Part shown: positions 51,779 through 60,947 of the stretch, piece after piece
Layout: each line of letters starts with the position of its first letter
Numbering within the stretch: position 1 is the stretch's first letter
Source: Cupriavidus pauculus
GTDB lineage: Bacteria > Pseudomonadota > Gammaproteobacteria > Burkholderiales > Burkholderiaceae
NCBI RefSeq assembly: GCF_008693385.1
Contig: NZ_CP044067.1
Coordinates: 2,027,501 to 2,091,500, forward strand
Length of the DNA: 64,000 bases
Direction: 5' to 3'
Made by a program: the position numbers and the translations under genes
The notes under the pieces: model-generated
Seen by the model: the letters and a program-made list of their open reading frames with translations, nothing else
What the model was told of the DNA's origin: nothing
The model's database searches: none

Positions 51779-52798
51779 ATGTCCGAGACCTTACTGCTGA
51801 CAGGAGCCACCGGCTATATCGCTTCCCATACCTGGGTCGCGCTGCACAATGCCGGATACAACGTCATCGGCCTCGATAATCTGTGCAACAGCAATCGCGC
51901 GGTCGTGGAGCGGCTGGCGCGGATTACCGGATCGAATCCGCATTTCGTGGAAGGCGACGTGCGCGACCGCGCGTTGCTGGACAAGCTTTTCCGCGAACAC
52001 CGGATCACGGGGGCGATTCACTTCGCCGCGCTGAAGGCGGTGGGCGAATCGGTGGCCAAGCCGCTCGCGTATTACGACAACAACCTGAACGGCCTGCTCA
52101 CGCTTTGCGCGGCAATGGACGCTGCCAATGTGCGCCAGCTGGTTTTCAGCTCGTCGGCGACCGTATATGGCAATCCGCACACGGTGCCGATCCTCGAGAA
52201 TTTTCCGCTTTCGGCGACGAATCCTTATGGGCAGACGAAACTCATGGGCGAGCAGATTTTGCGCGACCTCGAGTTGTCGAATCCCGACTGGAAAATCGGC
52301 TATCTGCGCTATTTCAATCCGGTCGGCGCGCACGACAGCGGCCTGATCGGTGAAGACCCGGGCGGCGTGCCCAACAACCTGATGCCATATGTCGCGCAGG
52401 TGGCCGGCGGCCGCCGTGAAAAGCTCATGGTATTCGGGGGTGACTACCCGACCGTCGATGGCACGGGCGTGCGCGACTATATCCATGTGAGCGACCTCGC
52501 CGATGGCCACCTTGCCGCGCTGGTGTACCTGCGCGACAAGAACGAGGGTTTTACCGTGAATCTGGGTACCGGCCGCGGCTACAGCGTGCTCGAGGTCGTC
52601 AAGGCGTACGAACGTGCGAGCGGCAGGCCCGTTCCTTATCAGATCGTGGATCGCCGCCCCGGCGATATCGCCTCGTGCTACGCCGATCCCGCGCTCGCGC
52701 AGCGCCTGATCGGCTGGCGCGCGCAGCATGACATCGATCGCATGTGCGAGGACTCGTGGCGCTGGCAGTCGATGAATCCGCTGGGCTTTGCAGGTTAG
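51779..52798 (+). CDS. galE: UDP-glucose 4-epimerase
   Basis: A 339-residue extended SDR. TGATGYIASH binds NAD; the catalytic S124-S126 region (VFSSSATVYG), Y150 and K154 (NPYGQTKLMGEQ) are intact, and GVRDYIHVSDLADGHLAA is typical of GalE. It interconverts UDP-glucose and UDP-galactose for surface sugars. It follows the recombinase-like gene after 56 bases and ends at a good terminator. No sugar cluster surrounds it. Confidence 0.93.
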   Translation: MSETLLLTGATGYIASHTWVALHNAGYNVIGLDNLCNSNRAVVERLARITGSNPHFVEGDVRDRALLDKLFREHRITGAIHFAALKAVGESVAKPLAYYDNNLNGLLTLCAAMDAANVRQLVFSSSATVYGNPHTVPILENFPLSATNPYGQTKLMGEQILRDLELSNPDWKIGYLRYFNPVGAHDSGLIGEDPGGVPNNLMPYVAQVAGGRREKLMVFGGDYPTVDGTGVRDYIHVSDLADGHLAALVYLRDKNEGFTVNLGTGRGYSVLEVVKAYERASGRPVPYQIVDRRPGDIASCYADPALAQRLIGWRAQHDIDRMCEDSWRWQSMNPLGFAG

Positions 52799-52827
52799 CC
52801 GGCCCGGCTGGCCGTCACGGTCATAAG

Positions 52828-52855
52828 AAAAAACCGGGCAATGCCCGGTTTTTTA
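52828..52855. terminator. Bidirectional terminator between galE and hns
   Basis: AAAAAACCGGGC-AAT-GCCCGGTTTTTT is a perfect stem with A and T tracts, between two convergent genes. Confidence 0.93.
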
Positions 52856-52878
52856 TTTGTCGCCGAAACTGGCCCGCT

Positions 52879-53184
52879 TTAGCGGATCAGGAAATCCTCG
52901 ACGGTCTTGCCGTTGGCCAGCGCCTGCGTCAGCCAGCCCGGGCGCTTGCCGCGGCCGGTCCAGGTATTGCCAGCGGTATCGCGATAGCGAACCGGCACCT
53001 TGCGGCTGGCCTTCTTGCCGGCCGCCGGCTTGGCGCCGAACCCGAGATCGTCAGCCGTCAGGCCATATTGTTCGATTTTCTCGCGAATATCGGCAATCAC
53101 TGCAGCTTGCTCGCGAGACTTGATCTCCTCGGCCTGCTTCTGCAGTTCGTTGATTTTCTGAACGATTTCCTGATAGGTCGCCAT
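52879..53184 (-). CDS. H-NS family nucleoid protein
   Basis: A 101-residue H-NS/BpH3-type protein. The N-terminal part (ATYQEIVQKINELQKQAEEIKS, 2-23 and on to about 60) is a dimerising coiled coil; the C-terminal domain has YRDTAGNTWTGRGKRPGWL, with the GRGKRP-type hook that enters the minor groove of AT-rich DNA. The ATG at 53184 is the family start. It likely silences AT-rich or acquired DNA. Confidence 0.94.
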   Translation of the reverse strand: MATYQEIVQKINELQKQAEEIKSREQAAVIADIREKIEQYGLTADDLGFGAKPAAGKKASRKVPVRYRDTAGNTWTGRGKRPGWLTQALANGKTVEDFLIR

Positions 53185-53662
53185 GGTTGCCTCGATCGCT
53201 GAATTGACGACGGGAATTATAACCATTTATTGCGTGACTGCAAATCCGCGTATCGGTCTGTGCCCGAGAAATGAAGAATGTCCTCATTTCAAATTGCGCA
53301 CTGAACTTTCGCGCGGAATGCGGGTCGCCAGGTATTTTCGCCGTAGCGATGCAGACGGTGCCGAAGATGCAGAATTTTCTCATCGGCATTCTGTGCCGGA
53401 TTCGTGAAAATCGACCGAATGTACCGCGATCCCGCGCCAGCACTACCACTGGGAAAACTCCGAGCGTGTGCCGAGGCCTCGACAATTACCGATCCGATGC
53501 CGAAGTGCGCGAATCTGCATTCGCGTTTGCGATTTACCGCAATGCCTCAAGGATGTATCGGGGTCGCCGTTATTGCCCAAGAGCGGATCACCACGGAGTG
53601 ATCCGCCGGAACGGGGGTAAGGAGAACCTTCGTCGCATCCAACCTAATGGCTTCGGCGCATC
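53185..53662. promoter_or_regulatory. 478-bp divergent spacer between hns and the chemoreceptor gene
   Basis: No gene is supported. It must hold the hns promoter near 53200-53240, which is AT-rich. Close to the receptor gene is a perfect inverted repeat (53583-53606), then GGGGTAAGGAG (53613-53624), which is oddly far (about 40 bases) from the ATG at 53663. No FliA-type box was recognised here. Confidence 0.5.
53583..53606. repeat. Perfect 9-bp inverted repeat before the chemoreceptor gene
   Basis: GCGGATCAC (53583-53591) and GTGATCCGC (53598-53606) surround CACGGA. It could be an operator or a leader hairpin next to the AAGGAG at 53619. Confidence 0.6.
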
Positions 53663-55453
53663 ATGTCCTTTCAGAATATTCAGATCAGAACGCTCCTTAG
53701 AGGGGCGATGGCTTCGTTGACGGCAATTCTGTTGCTGGTCGGCGGTGCCGGGCTGCATGGCATTTCGCAGTCCAACGATGCGCTCAAGGAAACTTATTCA
53801 AATCAGCTCGCGTCGGCGCAGGCGCTCAGCGAGGCGATGCTCGGTACGACGCGCCTGCGCCTGGCGCTGGACCGCGGCGTCATGCCGGGCTCGGAAAACG
53901 ACGATCCGAAGAAGCATGTCGATCGTTCGAAGGTGTTCGTGGATGCTTCCGATACCGCCTGGAAGCGCTATCTGGCGCTTCCGCAGGGCGACGAGGAAAA
54001 GGCGCTGGCGACCGAGCTCGGGCGCAAGCGGCAGGACTTCTTCGAGAAGGGCATCGGCCCGCTTCAGAACGCGCTGCTGTCGCAGAACCGTGACGAAGCG
54101 CTGCGCCTCGCACGCGACACGATGCCGGAACTGCAACGCGCGCTGGGCAGCGCGCACGAAGCCCTGGAGAAATTCCAGCTGCGGACGGGCAAGGACAACT
54201 TCGAGGGCGCGCAGGCGCGCTTCGAACGGCTGCGTGTCATGGCCGTCGCCCTGATCGCGCTGGGCATGCTGATCGCCGTCGCCGGCACCATCACGCTGCA
54301 TCGCGCGATCGTGCGGCCGGTGGAAGAGGCGCTGGGCGTGTTCGAGCGCATTGCGCGCGGCGACCTGACCTCGCGGATCGTCAGCGTGTCCCGCAACGAG
54401 ATCGGCCGCATGATGCAGGCGCTCGCAGCGATGCAGGAGAGCCTGTCCGGCATTGTCGCGGAAGTGCGCGGCGGCACCGATTCGATCGCCTCGGCCACGC
54501 AGCAGATCTCGGCCGGCAACACGGACCTGTCGCAACGCACCGAGGAACAGGCGTCGTCGCTGGAACAAACCGCCGCGAGCATGGAAGAACTGACCACCGT
54601 GGTGCGCCAGAACGCCGACAACGCTCGCCAGGCCGGCATGCTGGCCGGCGAGGCGTCGCAGATCGCGCTCAAGGGCGGCGACGTGGTGGGCCGCGTGGTC
54701 GATACGATGAACGAGATCAACGGCGCGTCGCGCAAGGTGGTCGAAATCATCGGCGTGATCGAGGGCATCGCGTTCCAGACCAATATCCTGGCGCTCAACG
54801 CCGCGGTGGAAGCGGCGCGCGCCGGCGAGCAGGGCCGCGGCTTCGCGGTCGTGGCCGGCGAGGTGCGCAGCCTCGCGCAACGCTCGGCCAATGCGGCCAA
54901 GGAAATCGAATCGCTGATCAGCGAGTCCGGACAGCGCGTGGAGTCGGGGACGCGCCTCGTGGCCGAGGCGGGCCAGACCATGGGCGAGATCGTCCAGGCC
55001 GTACGCCGCGTGACGGACATCATGAACGAGATCGGCGCGGCCACGCAGGAACAGACCACGGGCATCGAACAGGTCAATCAGGCCGTGAGCCAGATGGACG
55101 AAGTGACCCAGCAGAACGCGGCACTGGTGGAGGAAGCCGCGGCCGCGGCGGGCGCGCTCGAAGAGCAGGCACAAAAGCTCAAGAACGTGGTGTCGGTGTT
55201 CACGCTCGCGGCCAGCGGCACGCGGCCGGCGCCGATGGTCGCCGCCGCCGTGGCGCGCGTGGCGCCCGATCTGGCACCCAGCCCGGCTGCCTTGCCGGCC
55301 GTGGCGCGCACGCAGGCCGCGCGCCAGCCGGTCAAGCCGTCGGGGGCGCGCGCGCCCGTTGTACGCAAGCCACGCGAGACGCGTTTGTTGCGGCCCAGCG
55401 TTGCCGCGGCAGGCCCTGCTGCGTCCGCCGACGACAACTGGAGCGCGTTCTGA
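53663..55453 (+). CDS. Methyl-accepting chemotaxis protein
   Basis: A 596-residue chemoreceptor: helix 1 (about 12-32), a periplasmic helical ligand domain of about 155 residues (Tar/Tsr-like four-helix bundle), helix 2 (about 191-212), HAMP, and the cytoplasmic signalling domain with the invariant tip [20 protein letters not shown]. After an Ala/Pro-rich linker it ends in DNWSAF, which fits the NWxxF-like tether for CheR and CheB. An in-frame stop at 53645 forces the ATG at 53663, yet no good ribosome site precedes it. Ligand unknown. Confidence 0.93.
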   Translation: MSFQNIQIRTLLRGAMASLTAILLLVGGAGLHGISQSNDALKETYSNQLASAQALSEAMLGTTRLRLALDRGVMPGSENDDPKKHVDRSKVFVDASDTAWKRYLALPQGDEEKALATELGRKRQDFFEKGIGPLQNALLSQNRDEALRLARDTMPELQRALGSAHEALEKFQLRTGKDNFEGAQARFERLRVMAVALIALGMLIAVAGTITLHRAIVRPVEEALGVFERIARGDLTSRIVSVSRNEIGRMMQALAAMQESLSGIVAEVRGGTDSIASATQQISAGNTDLSQRTEEQASSLEQTAASMEELTTVVRQNADNARQAGMLAGEASQIALKGGDVVGRVVDTMNEINGASRKVVEIIGVIEGIAFQTNILALNAAVEAARAGEQGRGFAVVAGEVRSLAQRSANAAKEIESLISESGQRVESGTRLVAEAGQTMGEIVQAVRRVTDIMNEIGAATQEQTTGIEQVNQAVSQMDEVTQQNAALVEEAAAAAGALEEQAQKLKNVVSVFTLAASGTRPAPMVAAAVARVAPDLAPSPAALPAVARTQAARQPVKPSGARAPVVRKPRETRLLRPSVAAAGPAASADDNWSAF

Positions 55454-55627
55454 CGTTCTGAATGAAAGGAATTGAGCGAACGGCTGTTCACACGGCGTCA
55501 GCAAAATGCCATGATGCGGGCTTTTGTGCCCGCCTCGTCGGTGTGAGTCGCGCAAGCGCTCCCAGGATTCACCTTTCCGGACTCGCGCAAGCCCGCAGCC
55601 TGTAAGCCCCAGCTTGTTAAGCCCCGA

Positions 55628-57619
55628 ATGATTGCCTCGACTTCCAGTCTCCTGCTGTTCGCTGTGCTGCTCGGTGCCGCCGCCGCGCTTGGCATGCGCT
55701 CAGCCAGGCCGGACGCGGGCCGGGACGGCAAGCTGCTGCGCCGCTTGTCGTGGTCGGCCGCCGTGATGTCGCAGGCGTCGATCGGCTTGCCGCTATGGGT
55801 AGCCATCGGTTCCGGTTCGCTCTCGGCGCTCGAGGATCCGGTGCGCGCGGTGTCGGCGTTCGCCTCCGCGACCGCTGCCGCCATCGCGTCCGCCCACGTC
55901 TTCACGTTATTGAAACAATGGCTGCGCGGTGCCACGCGTGCCTGGCGCGTGGTGGCCGTGATGTCGATGCTCGGCGGTGCCGGCATGGTCGCCGTGGCCG
56001 GTGCGCGCATGGGCCGGCTGTGCGGTAACGGTTCGCTGACCGCGCGCGCCTGCCTCGACGCGGCCGTGCTGCCCGACCCGGGCTGGCTCGGCGGCGGCAT
56101 CGCGCTGCTGTGCTTCGCGATGTTCGCGTTCCATCGCGCGCAATCGCGCGGCTGGCTCCCCGCCCCGATGCGTCCCGAGGCCACGCTGATCGAAGACACC
56201 CCGGACGACTTCCCGTCGGCCGCGTCGCTGCCCCGCGCGGCCGGTATGCGCGGCGGCCGGAAGCAGGTCGGGCGGATTCCGGGCCTGACCGTGCGGCCGT
56301 CCGGACGCGGCGGCGAGGCCGTGGGCGAGTACAGCGTCTCGACCGATCTGCCGGACCGCATCGCGTTCGGCCGCTGGCTCGACCAGACCCTTGCGCAGGC
56401 GCGGTTGACCGAGACCGGCTGCGCGGTGCTGCTGATCCATATCGCCGACTTCCGCGAGGTCGACGAGGTATTCGAAGTCCGCGCCGACGATATCCTCGCG
56501 CAGGACGCGGGCGCGCTCGCGCAGGCCGCGCTGGAACCGCACGACTTCCTGGCGCGGCTGGCCCGCGACGAGTTCGCGGTGGGCGTGCCCGAGCTCGTGC
56601 ACCACGGGCGCGCGCACGAGCTGGGCTCGCGCGTGCTGGGTTCGCTGGCCGAATTCGTGGCCGCGCGCGGACTGCAGATGCAGATCGGCGTGAATATCGG
56701 CATCGCGATCTATCCGCGCGATGCGCAGACGTCGGAGGGCCTGATGCAGGCCGCCCGCGTCAGCCTGTCCGAGGCGCGCGAGAGCGGGTCGAACCAGGTG
56801 CGCGTGTTCAACTCCGCCGCGGGCGAGCGCGCGCGCCGCATGCGCGTGATCCGGCGCGACCTGTGGCTCGCGATCCAGGACGACGGGCTGTCGCTGCAAT
56901 ACCAGCCCAAGTTCGACGTGAAGCATCGCACCGTAGTGGGCGCCGAAGCGCTTTGCCGCTGGCGCCACCCGACGCTCGGCGTGGTCAATCCCGCCGAGTT
57001 CATCATGGTGGCCGAGCAGTCCGGCCAGATCGACAAGCTCGACGACTGGGTCATTGCCAGCGTGTGCGCGCAGGTCCGGCTCTGGCAGGACGCGGGACTG
57101 CCCGTGGTTCCCGTGGCGATCAACGTGTCGGGACTGCGTTTCGCGAGCCGCAACTTCCCGCAGTACCTGCTCGAGCAGATCCACCAGCACGACATTCCGC
57201 CGTCGGCGATCACGCTCGAGATCACCGAGACCGCGGCGATGAAGGACATCGGCAAGTCGCTGGAGACGCTGGCGGAGCTGCAATCGCTCGGTATCCACGT
57301 GGCGCTCGACGACTTCGGCAGCGGATATTCGAGCCTCGGCTACCTGAAGCGCCTGCGCGTCGGCACGCTGAAGATCGACCGGACGCTGATCGGCGGGCTC
57401 GATGCGGACCCGCAGGGCCGCGCCATCGTCGGCTCGATGGTCGCGCTCGCGCACGAGCTGCGCATGAAGGTCGTGGCCGAGGGCGTCGAATCGCACTCGC
57501 AGCTCGACATCCTCAATGCCATGGGGTGTGACGAGGTGCAGGGCTACCTCATGGCCCAGCCACTCGACGCGTCGTCGTTCGCCGAGATTCTGCGCGACAC
57601 GCAACCTGTTCGCGTCTGA
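55628..57619 (+). CDS. Membrane EAL phosphodiesterase with degenerate GGDEF
   Basis: A 663-residue protein: several N-terminal helices (about residues 1-175), a GGDEF domain whose signature is ARDEF (LARDEFAVGVPE), hence not a cyclase, and an EAL domain from about 415. The EAL signature is GAEALCRWRHP, with NVSGLRF, ITLEITETAAM, DDFGSGYSSLGYLKRL, KIDR and VAEGVES all kept, so cyclic di-GMP hydrolysis is likely. Such proteins switch between surface life and motility. It sits among chemotaxis and flagellar genes and not far from the tad locus. Confidence 0.9.
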   Translation: MIASTSSLLLFAVLLGAAAALGMRSARPDAGRDGKLLRRLSWSAAVMSQASIGLPLWVAIGSGSLSALEDPVRAVSAFASATAAAIASAHVFTLLKQWLRGATRAWRVVAVMSMLGGAGMVAVAGARMGRLCGNGSLTARACLDAAVLPDPGWLGGGIALLCFAMFAFHRAQSRGWLPAPMRPEATLIEDTPDDFPSAASLPRAAGMRGGRKQVGRIPGLTVRPSGRGGEAVGEYSVSTDLPDRIAFGRWLDQTLAQARLTETGCAVLLIHIADFREVDEVFEVRADDILAQDAGALAQAALEPHDFLARLARDEFAVGVPELVHHGRAHELGSRVLGSLAEFVAARGLQMQIGVNIGIAIYPRDAQTSEGLMQAARVSLSEARESGSNQVRVFNSAAGERARRMRVIRRDLWLAIQDDGLSLQYQPKFDVKHRTVVGAEALCRWRHPTLGVVNPAEFIMVAEQSGQIDKLDDWVIASVCAQVRLWQDAGLPVVPVAINVSGLRFASRNFPQYLLEQIHQHDIPPSAITLEITETAAMKDIGKSLETLAELQSLGIHVALDDFGSGYSSLGYLKRLRVGTLKIDRTLIGGLDADPQGRAIVGSMVALAHELRMKVVAEGVESHSQLDILNAMGCDEVQGYLMAQPLDASSFAEILRDTQPVRV

Positions 57620-57688
57620 ACCCGCGCGCGGTGGCGTAACCGTGCAACGCGCAATGAGACCGTTTCGCATTGCCGGGTTTGCGGGAAA

Positions 57689-57740
57689 TTTAGCGCCAGA
57701 GTTAGAGCTTTTGCTCTAACCCCCCCTTCACCGCGCTAAA
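57689..57740 (+). repeat. Nested hairpins before the cheY-like gene
   Basis: The inner stem GTTAGAGC-TTTT-GCTCTAAC (57701-57720) is perfect and lies inside an outer pair TTTAGCGC (57689-57696) / GCGCTAAA (57733-57740). The outer right arm includes the TAAA of a FliA promoter. It may end the EAL gene transcript, or act as an operator. Confidence 0.75.
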
Positions 57741-57763
57741 GCAGGCGGCTGCGCGGACGATAA
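57737..57763 (+). promoter_or_regulatory. FliA (sigma-28) promoter of the cheY-like gene
   Basis: TAAA (57737-57740), exactly 15 bases, and GACGATAA (57756-57763) fit the flagellar class III consensus TAAA-N15-GCCGATAA with one mismatch. It lies 68 bases before the ATG at 57831, so the cheY-like and likely the following cheW and receptor genes are read late in the flagellar cascade. Confidence 0.75.
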
Positions 57764-57830
57764 GACCAAGAGACCGAGCGTCAAATGGGTGCGCCTTTGC
57801 CGCCCTTGCCCTCGCTATCCGGAGCCCGCC

Positions 57831-58214
57831 ATGTCCCTGCCAACCATCCTCGTCGTCGACGATTCGCCGTCCATCCGCCGCATGATCGGGGCATGTCTGC
57901 GCGCCGCCGGTTACACGGTCACGGAGGCCGCCGACGGCAAGGAGGCGCACGAGGTCGCCCGCGAAGGCGCGTTCGGCATGCTCGTGACCGATCAGGTCAT
58001 GCCCGGCATGGACGGATTGACGCTGATCCGCGCGCTGCGCGAGACGCCGCACTATGCTGCGACCCCGATTCTGATGCTCACCACGGAAGCCGACGGTCAG
58101 ATCCGCGCGCAGGCGCGCGAGGCCGGCGCGTCGGGCTTTCTCGCCAAGCCGTTCGACCCCGACCAGCTGATCGCATCGGTCGAAGCGCTTTTGCCCCCTC
58201 CCACGGTGGGGTGA
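57831..58214 (+). CDS. CheY-like single-domain response regulator
   Basis: A 127-residue receiver. The acidic pair D10-D11 (VVDDSPS), phosphorylated D54 ([12 protein letters not shown]), T84 (LMLTTEA) and K106 (FLAKPFD) are complete. It resembles the CheY-like receivers encoded next to chemotaxis genes. The ATG at 57831 follows GGAGCCCGCC. It is the first gene after the FliA promoter. Whether it binds the motor or acts in a side branch is not visible. Confidence 0.92.
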   Translation: MSLPTILVVDDSPSIRRMIGACLRAAGYTVTEAADGKEAHEVAREGAFGMLVTDQVMPGMDGLTLIRALRETPHYAATPILMLTTEADGQIRAQAREAGASGFLAKPFDPDQLIASVEALLPPPTVG

Positions 58215-58302
58215 CCGGCGTAGCAAAGTCGCCCTTCAGCCACCCGATCCGCCGCCGTTAACACTGTGGGGCCATCCCCCACCAACACTGCAGCGGGGCA
58301 AC

Positions 58303-58788
58303 ATGACTATCCAGACGAAGGCTGACGGCGCCGGGGAAGAATTCCTGGCCTTCCGGCTCGGCCGCGAAGAGTACGGCATCGACATCCTCAAGGTGCAGGA
58401 GATTCGTGGTTACGAATCGGTGACGCAGATCGCCAATGCACCGGCCTATCTCAAGGGCGTGATCAACCTGCGCGGCACGATCGTGCCGATCATCGATCTG
58501 CGCATCAAGTTCCGTCAGGAAAAGATCAGCTACGACCAGTACACGGTCGTGATCATCGTCGACCTCAATCGACGTACGACGGGCATCGTGGTCGACGGCG
58601 TGTCCGACGTGCTGACGTTGTCCCAGTCGCAGATCAAGCCGACGCCGCAGTTGTCCGGCGGCATGGAAACCGACTACATCCGGGGTCTGGGTTCGGTGGA
58701 GAACCGCATGCTGATCCTGGCCGATATCGAAAAGCTGATGGGCGTGGAAGAACTCGCGGCCATCGACGCGGCGGCTGGCGCCGCCTGA
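58303..58788 (+). CDS. cheW: Chemotaxis coupling protein CheW
   Basis: A 161-residue Che[46 protein letters not shown] and [13 protein letters not shown] are clear. It links receptors to the kinase CheA. It lies 88 bases after the cheY-like gene; a short GTGGGG / CCCCAC inverted repeat is in that gap. The second receptor gene follows. CheA is not in the window. Confidence 0.94.
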   Translation: MTIQTKADGAGEEFLAFRLGREEYGIDILKVQEIRGYESVTQIANAPAYLKGVINLRGTIVPIIDLRIKFRQEKISYDQYTVVIIVDLNRRTTGIVVDGVSDVLTLSQSQIKPTPQLSGGMETDYIRGLGSVENRMLILADIEKLMGVEELAAIDAAAGAA

Positions 58789-58886
58789 GGGAACCCGTAG
58801 GGGAGCGCGGATGCGGGCGTCGCGGCCCGGTCCGCCTTGCTGCCGGCATCAGAACCTAACAGGGCTGGCGGCGGGAACGGGCAAGA

Positions 58887-58903
58887 GTGGCCGGTACGGC
58901 CAC
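58887..58903. repeat. Hairpin between cheW and the second receptor gene
   Basis: GTGGCCG-GTA-CGGCCAC has a perfect 7-bp stem in the 180-base spacer before the ATG at 58969. No T tract follows. Confidence 0.45.
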
Positions 58904-58968
58904 GACAACAATGCGGGAGAGCGCAGCGATGCCACTCCCGGTCTTTTCTGACAGAAGGGGGTAGTTCT

Positions 58969-60825
58969 ATGCAGTGGTTCAATCAACTACGCGTTACGAC
59001 CAGGCTCATAGCCGGCTTCCTGGTCGTATCCGTCATCGGCGCCATCATGGGCCTGCTTGGCGTGATCAACATGGGGCGCATGGCGGAATGGACCGGCAAG
59101 ATCTACAACGAGGACCTGCAGGCGCTGAAGGCCGTGCAGGACGGCAACATCAACCTCGTGTATGCGAGCCGCGCGCAGATCGCGCTGCTGTCGGCCTCCA
59201 CGATGGGCGAGCGCGCGACCGAGAAGGAGCGCATCGAGAAGTCGCTGGCGACCATGGAAGAGCGCGTGAAGGCGGCCAAGGGCTCGTTCACGCAGCCGGA
59301 AGGCCAGGCGATGGTGAAGCAGTACGAGACCCTCGTGCCGCCGTTCCGCGAGCGCATGACGAAGTACGTTGAACTCGTGAACAAGCAGCCGCTGGATACG
59401 TCGCAGTTCGAGAGCACGGTGTTCACGGAAAGCTCGGATCTGCTCAAGGACAGCCGCGCGCTGGAGGACGTGCTGTTCAAGATGGTGAAGCGCCGCGACG
59501 AGCGTGCGCGCGCCAACATGGACGAATCGGACGGCGTGTACAAGAGCTCGCGCGTGGTCATGCTGGTGCTGGTGCTGGGCGGGTTGGTCGTATCCGTGCT
59601 GCTGGGGATGTTCCTCGCGCGCGGCCTGTCGCGCCAGCTTGGCGGCGAACCGGGCTACGCGGCCCGCATTGCCTCGCGCATCGCGGACGGCGATTTCTCC
59701 GCCGCGGTATCGCTGCGCAAGGGCGACAAGTCGAGCCTGCTGCACGCCATGAGCGAGATGCAGCATCACCTGTCGCGGATGGTGCGCGATTTCAAGGAAT
59801 CGGCCGAGTCGATCGGTACGGCATCGCGTGAAATCGCCGCCGGCAACAACGATCTGTCGCAGCGTACGGAACAGCAGGCCGCCTCGCTCGAGGAAACCGC
59901 TTCGAGCATGGAAGAACTGACCAGCACGGTCCGCCAGAACGCGGACAACGCGCGTCAGGCCAGCGGCCTTGCCGCCAACGCGTCCGAAACCGCCGTGCGC
60001 GGCGGCGAAGTAGTGGGCCGCGTGGTGCAGACGATGGACGAGATCAACGAGGCCTCGCGCAAGATCGTCGACATCATCGGCGTGATCGAAGGCATCGCGT
60101 TCCAGACCAACATCCTTGCACTGAACGCGGCCGTGGAAGCGGCACGCGCGGGCGAGCAGGGCCGCGGCTTCGCGGTGGTGGCCGGCGAAGTGCGCAGCCT
60201 GGCGCAACGCTCCGCCAATGCGGCAAAGGAAATCAAGGGCCTGATCGGCGATACCGTGGCGCGCGTGGACAATGGTTCCGTGCTCGTGGGCGAAGCCGGC
60301 CAGACCATGGGCGAGATCGTGCAGGCGGTCAAGCGCGTGACCGACATCATGGGCGAGATCAGCGCGGCGTCGGCCGAGCAGAGCTCGGGCATCGAGCAGG
60401 TCAACCAGGCCGTGGCGCAGATGGACGAAGTGACGCAGCAGAACGCGGCACTCGTGGAACAGGCAGCCGCTGCCGCCAGCTCGCTCCAGGAGCAGGCCGG
60501 CCGTCTGCAGGATTCGGTGGCCACGTTCCGCCTGTCGCAGGACGACGAAGCCGGCAGCGGTCCGTCGCTGGGTTCCGCCGTCGTACCGGCGGTGCGCTCG
60601 GTGACCAAGCCCGCGCTCTCGGCATCGGCGGCATCGAAGGCACCGCGTCTCGCGGCAGCCAAGACGCGCGCCACCCGTGGCGGCAAGGCAGCGGCGGCCG
60701 GCGCGGGCGCTGCCGCGGCAGCCAGTGCAGCGGATTTCGAGGAAGTGGCAGCAAGCGATGCGCCGGCACTGCGCCCGGCCACCGCTGGCGGTGCTTCCGA
60801 CAATGGCGACTGGAGCGCGTTCTGA
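58969..60825 (+). CDS. Methyl-accepting chemotaxis protein
   Basis: A 618-residue receptor. Helix 1 (about 10-32), a periplasmic four-helix-type ligand domain, helix 2 (about 197-218), HAMP and a signalling domain with the same tip and methylation-helix pattern as the receptor at 53663; the two are closely alike from HAMP on. It too ends in GDWSAF, a tether-like end. AGAAGGGGG lies before the ATG at 58969. It is likely in one unit with cheW and ends in a strong branched terminator. Confidence 0.94.
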   Translation: MQWFNQLRVTTRLIAGFLVVSVIGAIMGLLGVINMGRMAEWTGKIYNEDLQALKAVQDGNINLVYASRAQIALLSASTMGERATEKERIEKSLATMEERVKAAKGSFTQPEGQAMVKQYETLVPPFRERMTKYVELVNKQPLDTSQFESTVFTESSDLLKDSRALEDVLFKMVKRRDERARANMDESDGVYKSSRVVMLVLVLGGLVVSVLLGMFLARGLSRQLGGEPGYAARIASRIADGDFSAAVSLRKGDKSSLLHAMSEMQHHLSRMVRDFKESAESIGTASREIAAGNNDLSQRTEQQAASLEETASSMEELTSTVRQNADNARQASGLAANASETAVRGGEVVGRVVQTMDEINEASRKIVDIIGVIEGIAFQTNILALNAAVEAARAGEQGRGFAVVAGEVRSLAQRSANAAKEIKGLIGDTVARVDNGSVLVGEAGQTMGEIVQAVKRVTDIMGEISAASAEQSSGIEQVNQAVAQMDEVTQQNAALVEQAAAAASSLQEQAGRLQDSVATFRLSQDDEAGSGPSLGSAVVPAVRSVTKPALSASAASKAPRLAAAKTRATRGGKAAAAGAGAAAAASAADFEEVAASDAPALRPATAGGASDNGDWSAF

Positions 60826-60872
60826 GGGCCCTGTGCCCGTCGTGAACCTGATCCGGGGTACCCACGTGCCAC

Positions 60873-60934
60873 GCGCGTCCCACGCATGCCTGCCCCCCGC
60901 TGCCGCGGGGACGTGCGTGCCGGGACGCGCTTTT
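60873..60934 (+). terminator. Branched terminator after the receptor gene
   Basis: An outer 9-bp stem GCGCGTCCC / GGGACGCGC (60873-60881 and 60922-60930) encloses ACGCA / TGCGT and CCCCGC-TGCC-GCGGGG, and is followed by TTTTGTT. It lies 48 bases after the receptor stop and directly before the next gene. Confidence 0.8.
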
Positions 60935-60947
60935 GTTCCATGACATC

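Noticed and set aside
53647..53700. Leader peptide overlapping the first chemoreceptor start
   Set aside because: A 17-codon frame exists but its distance to the AAGGAG at 53619 is too great; noted only as a possibility.
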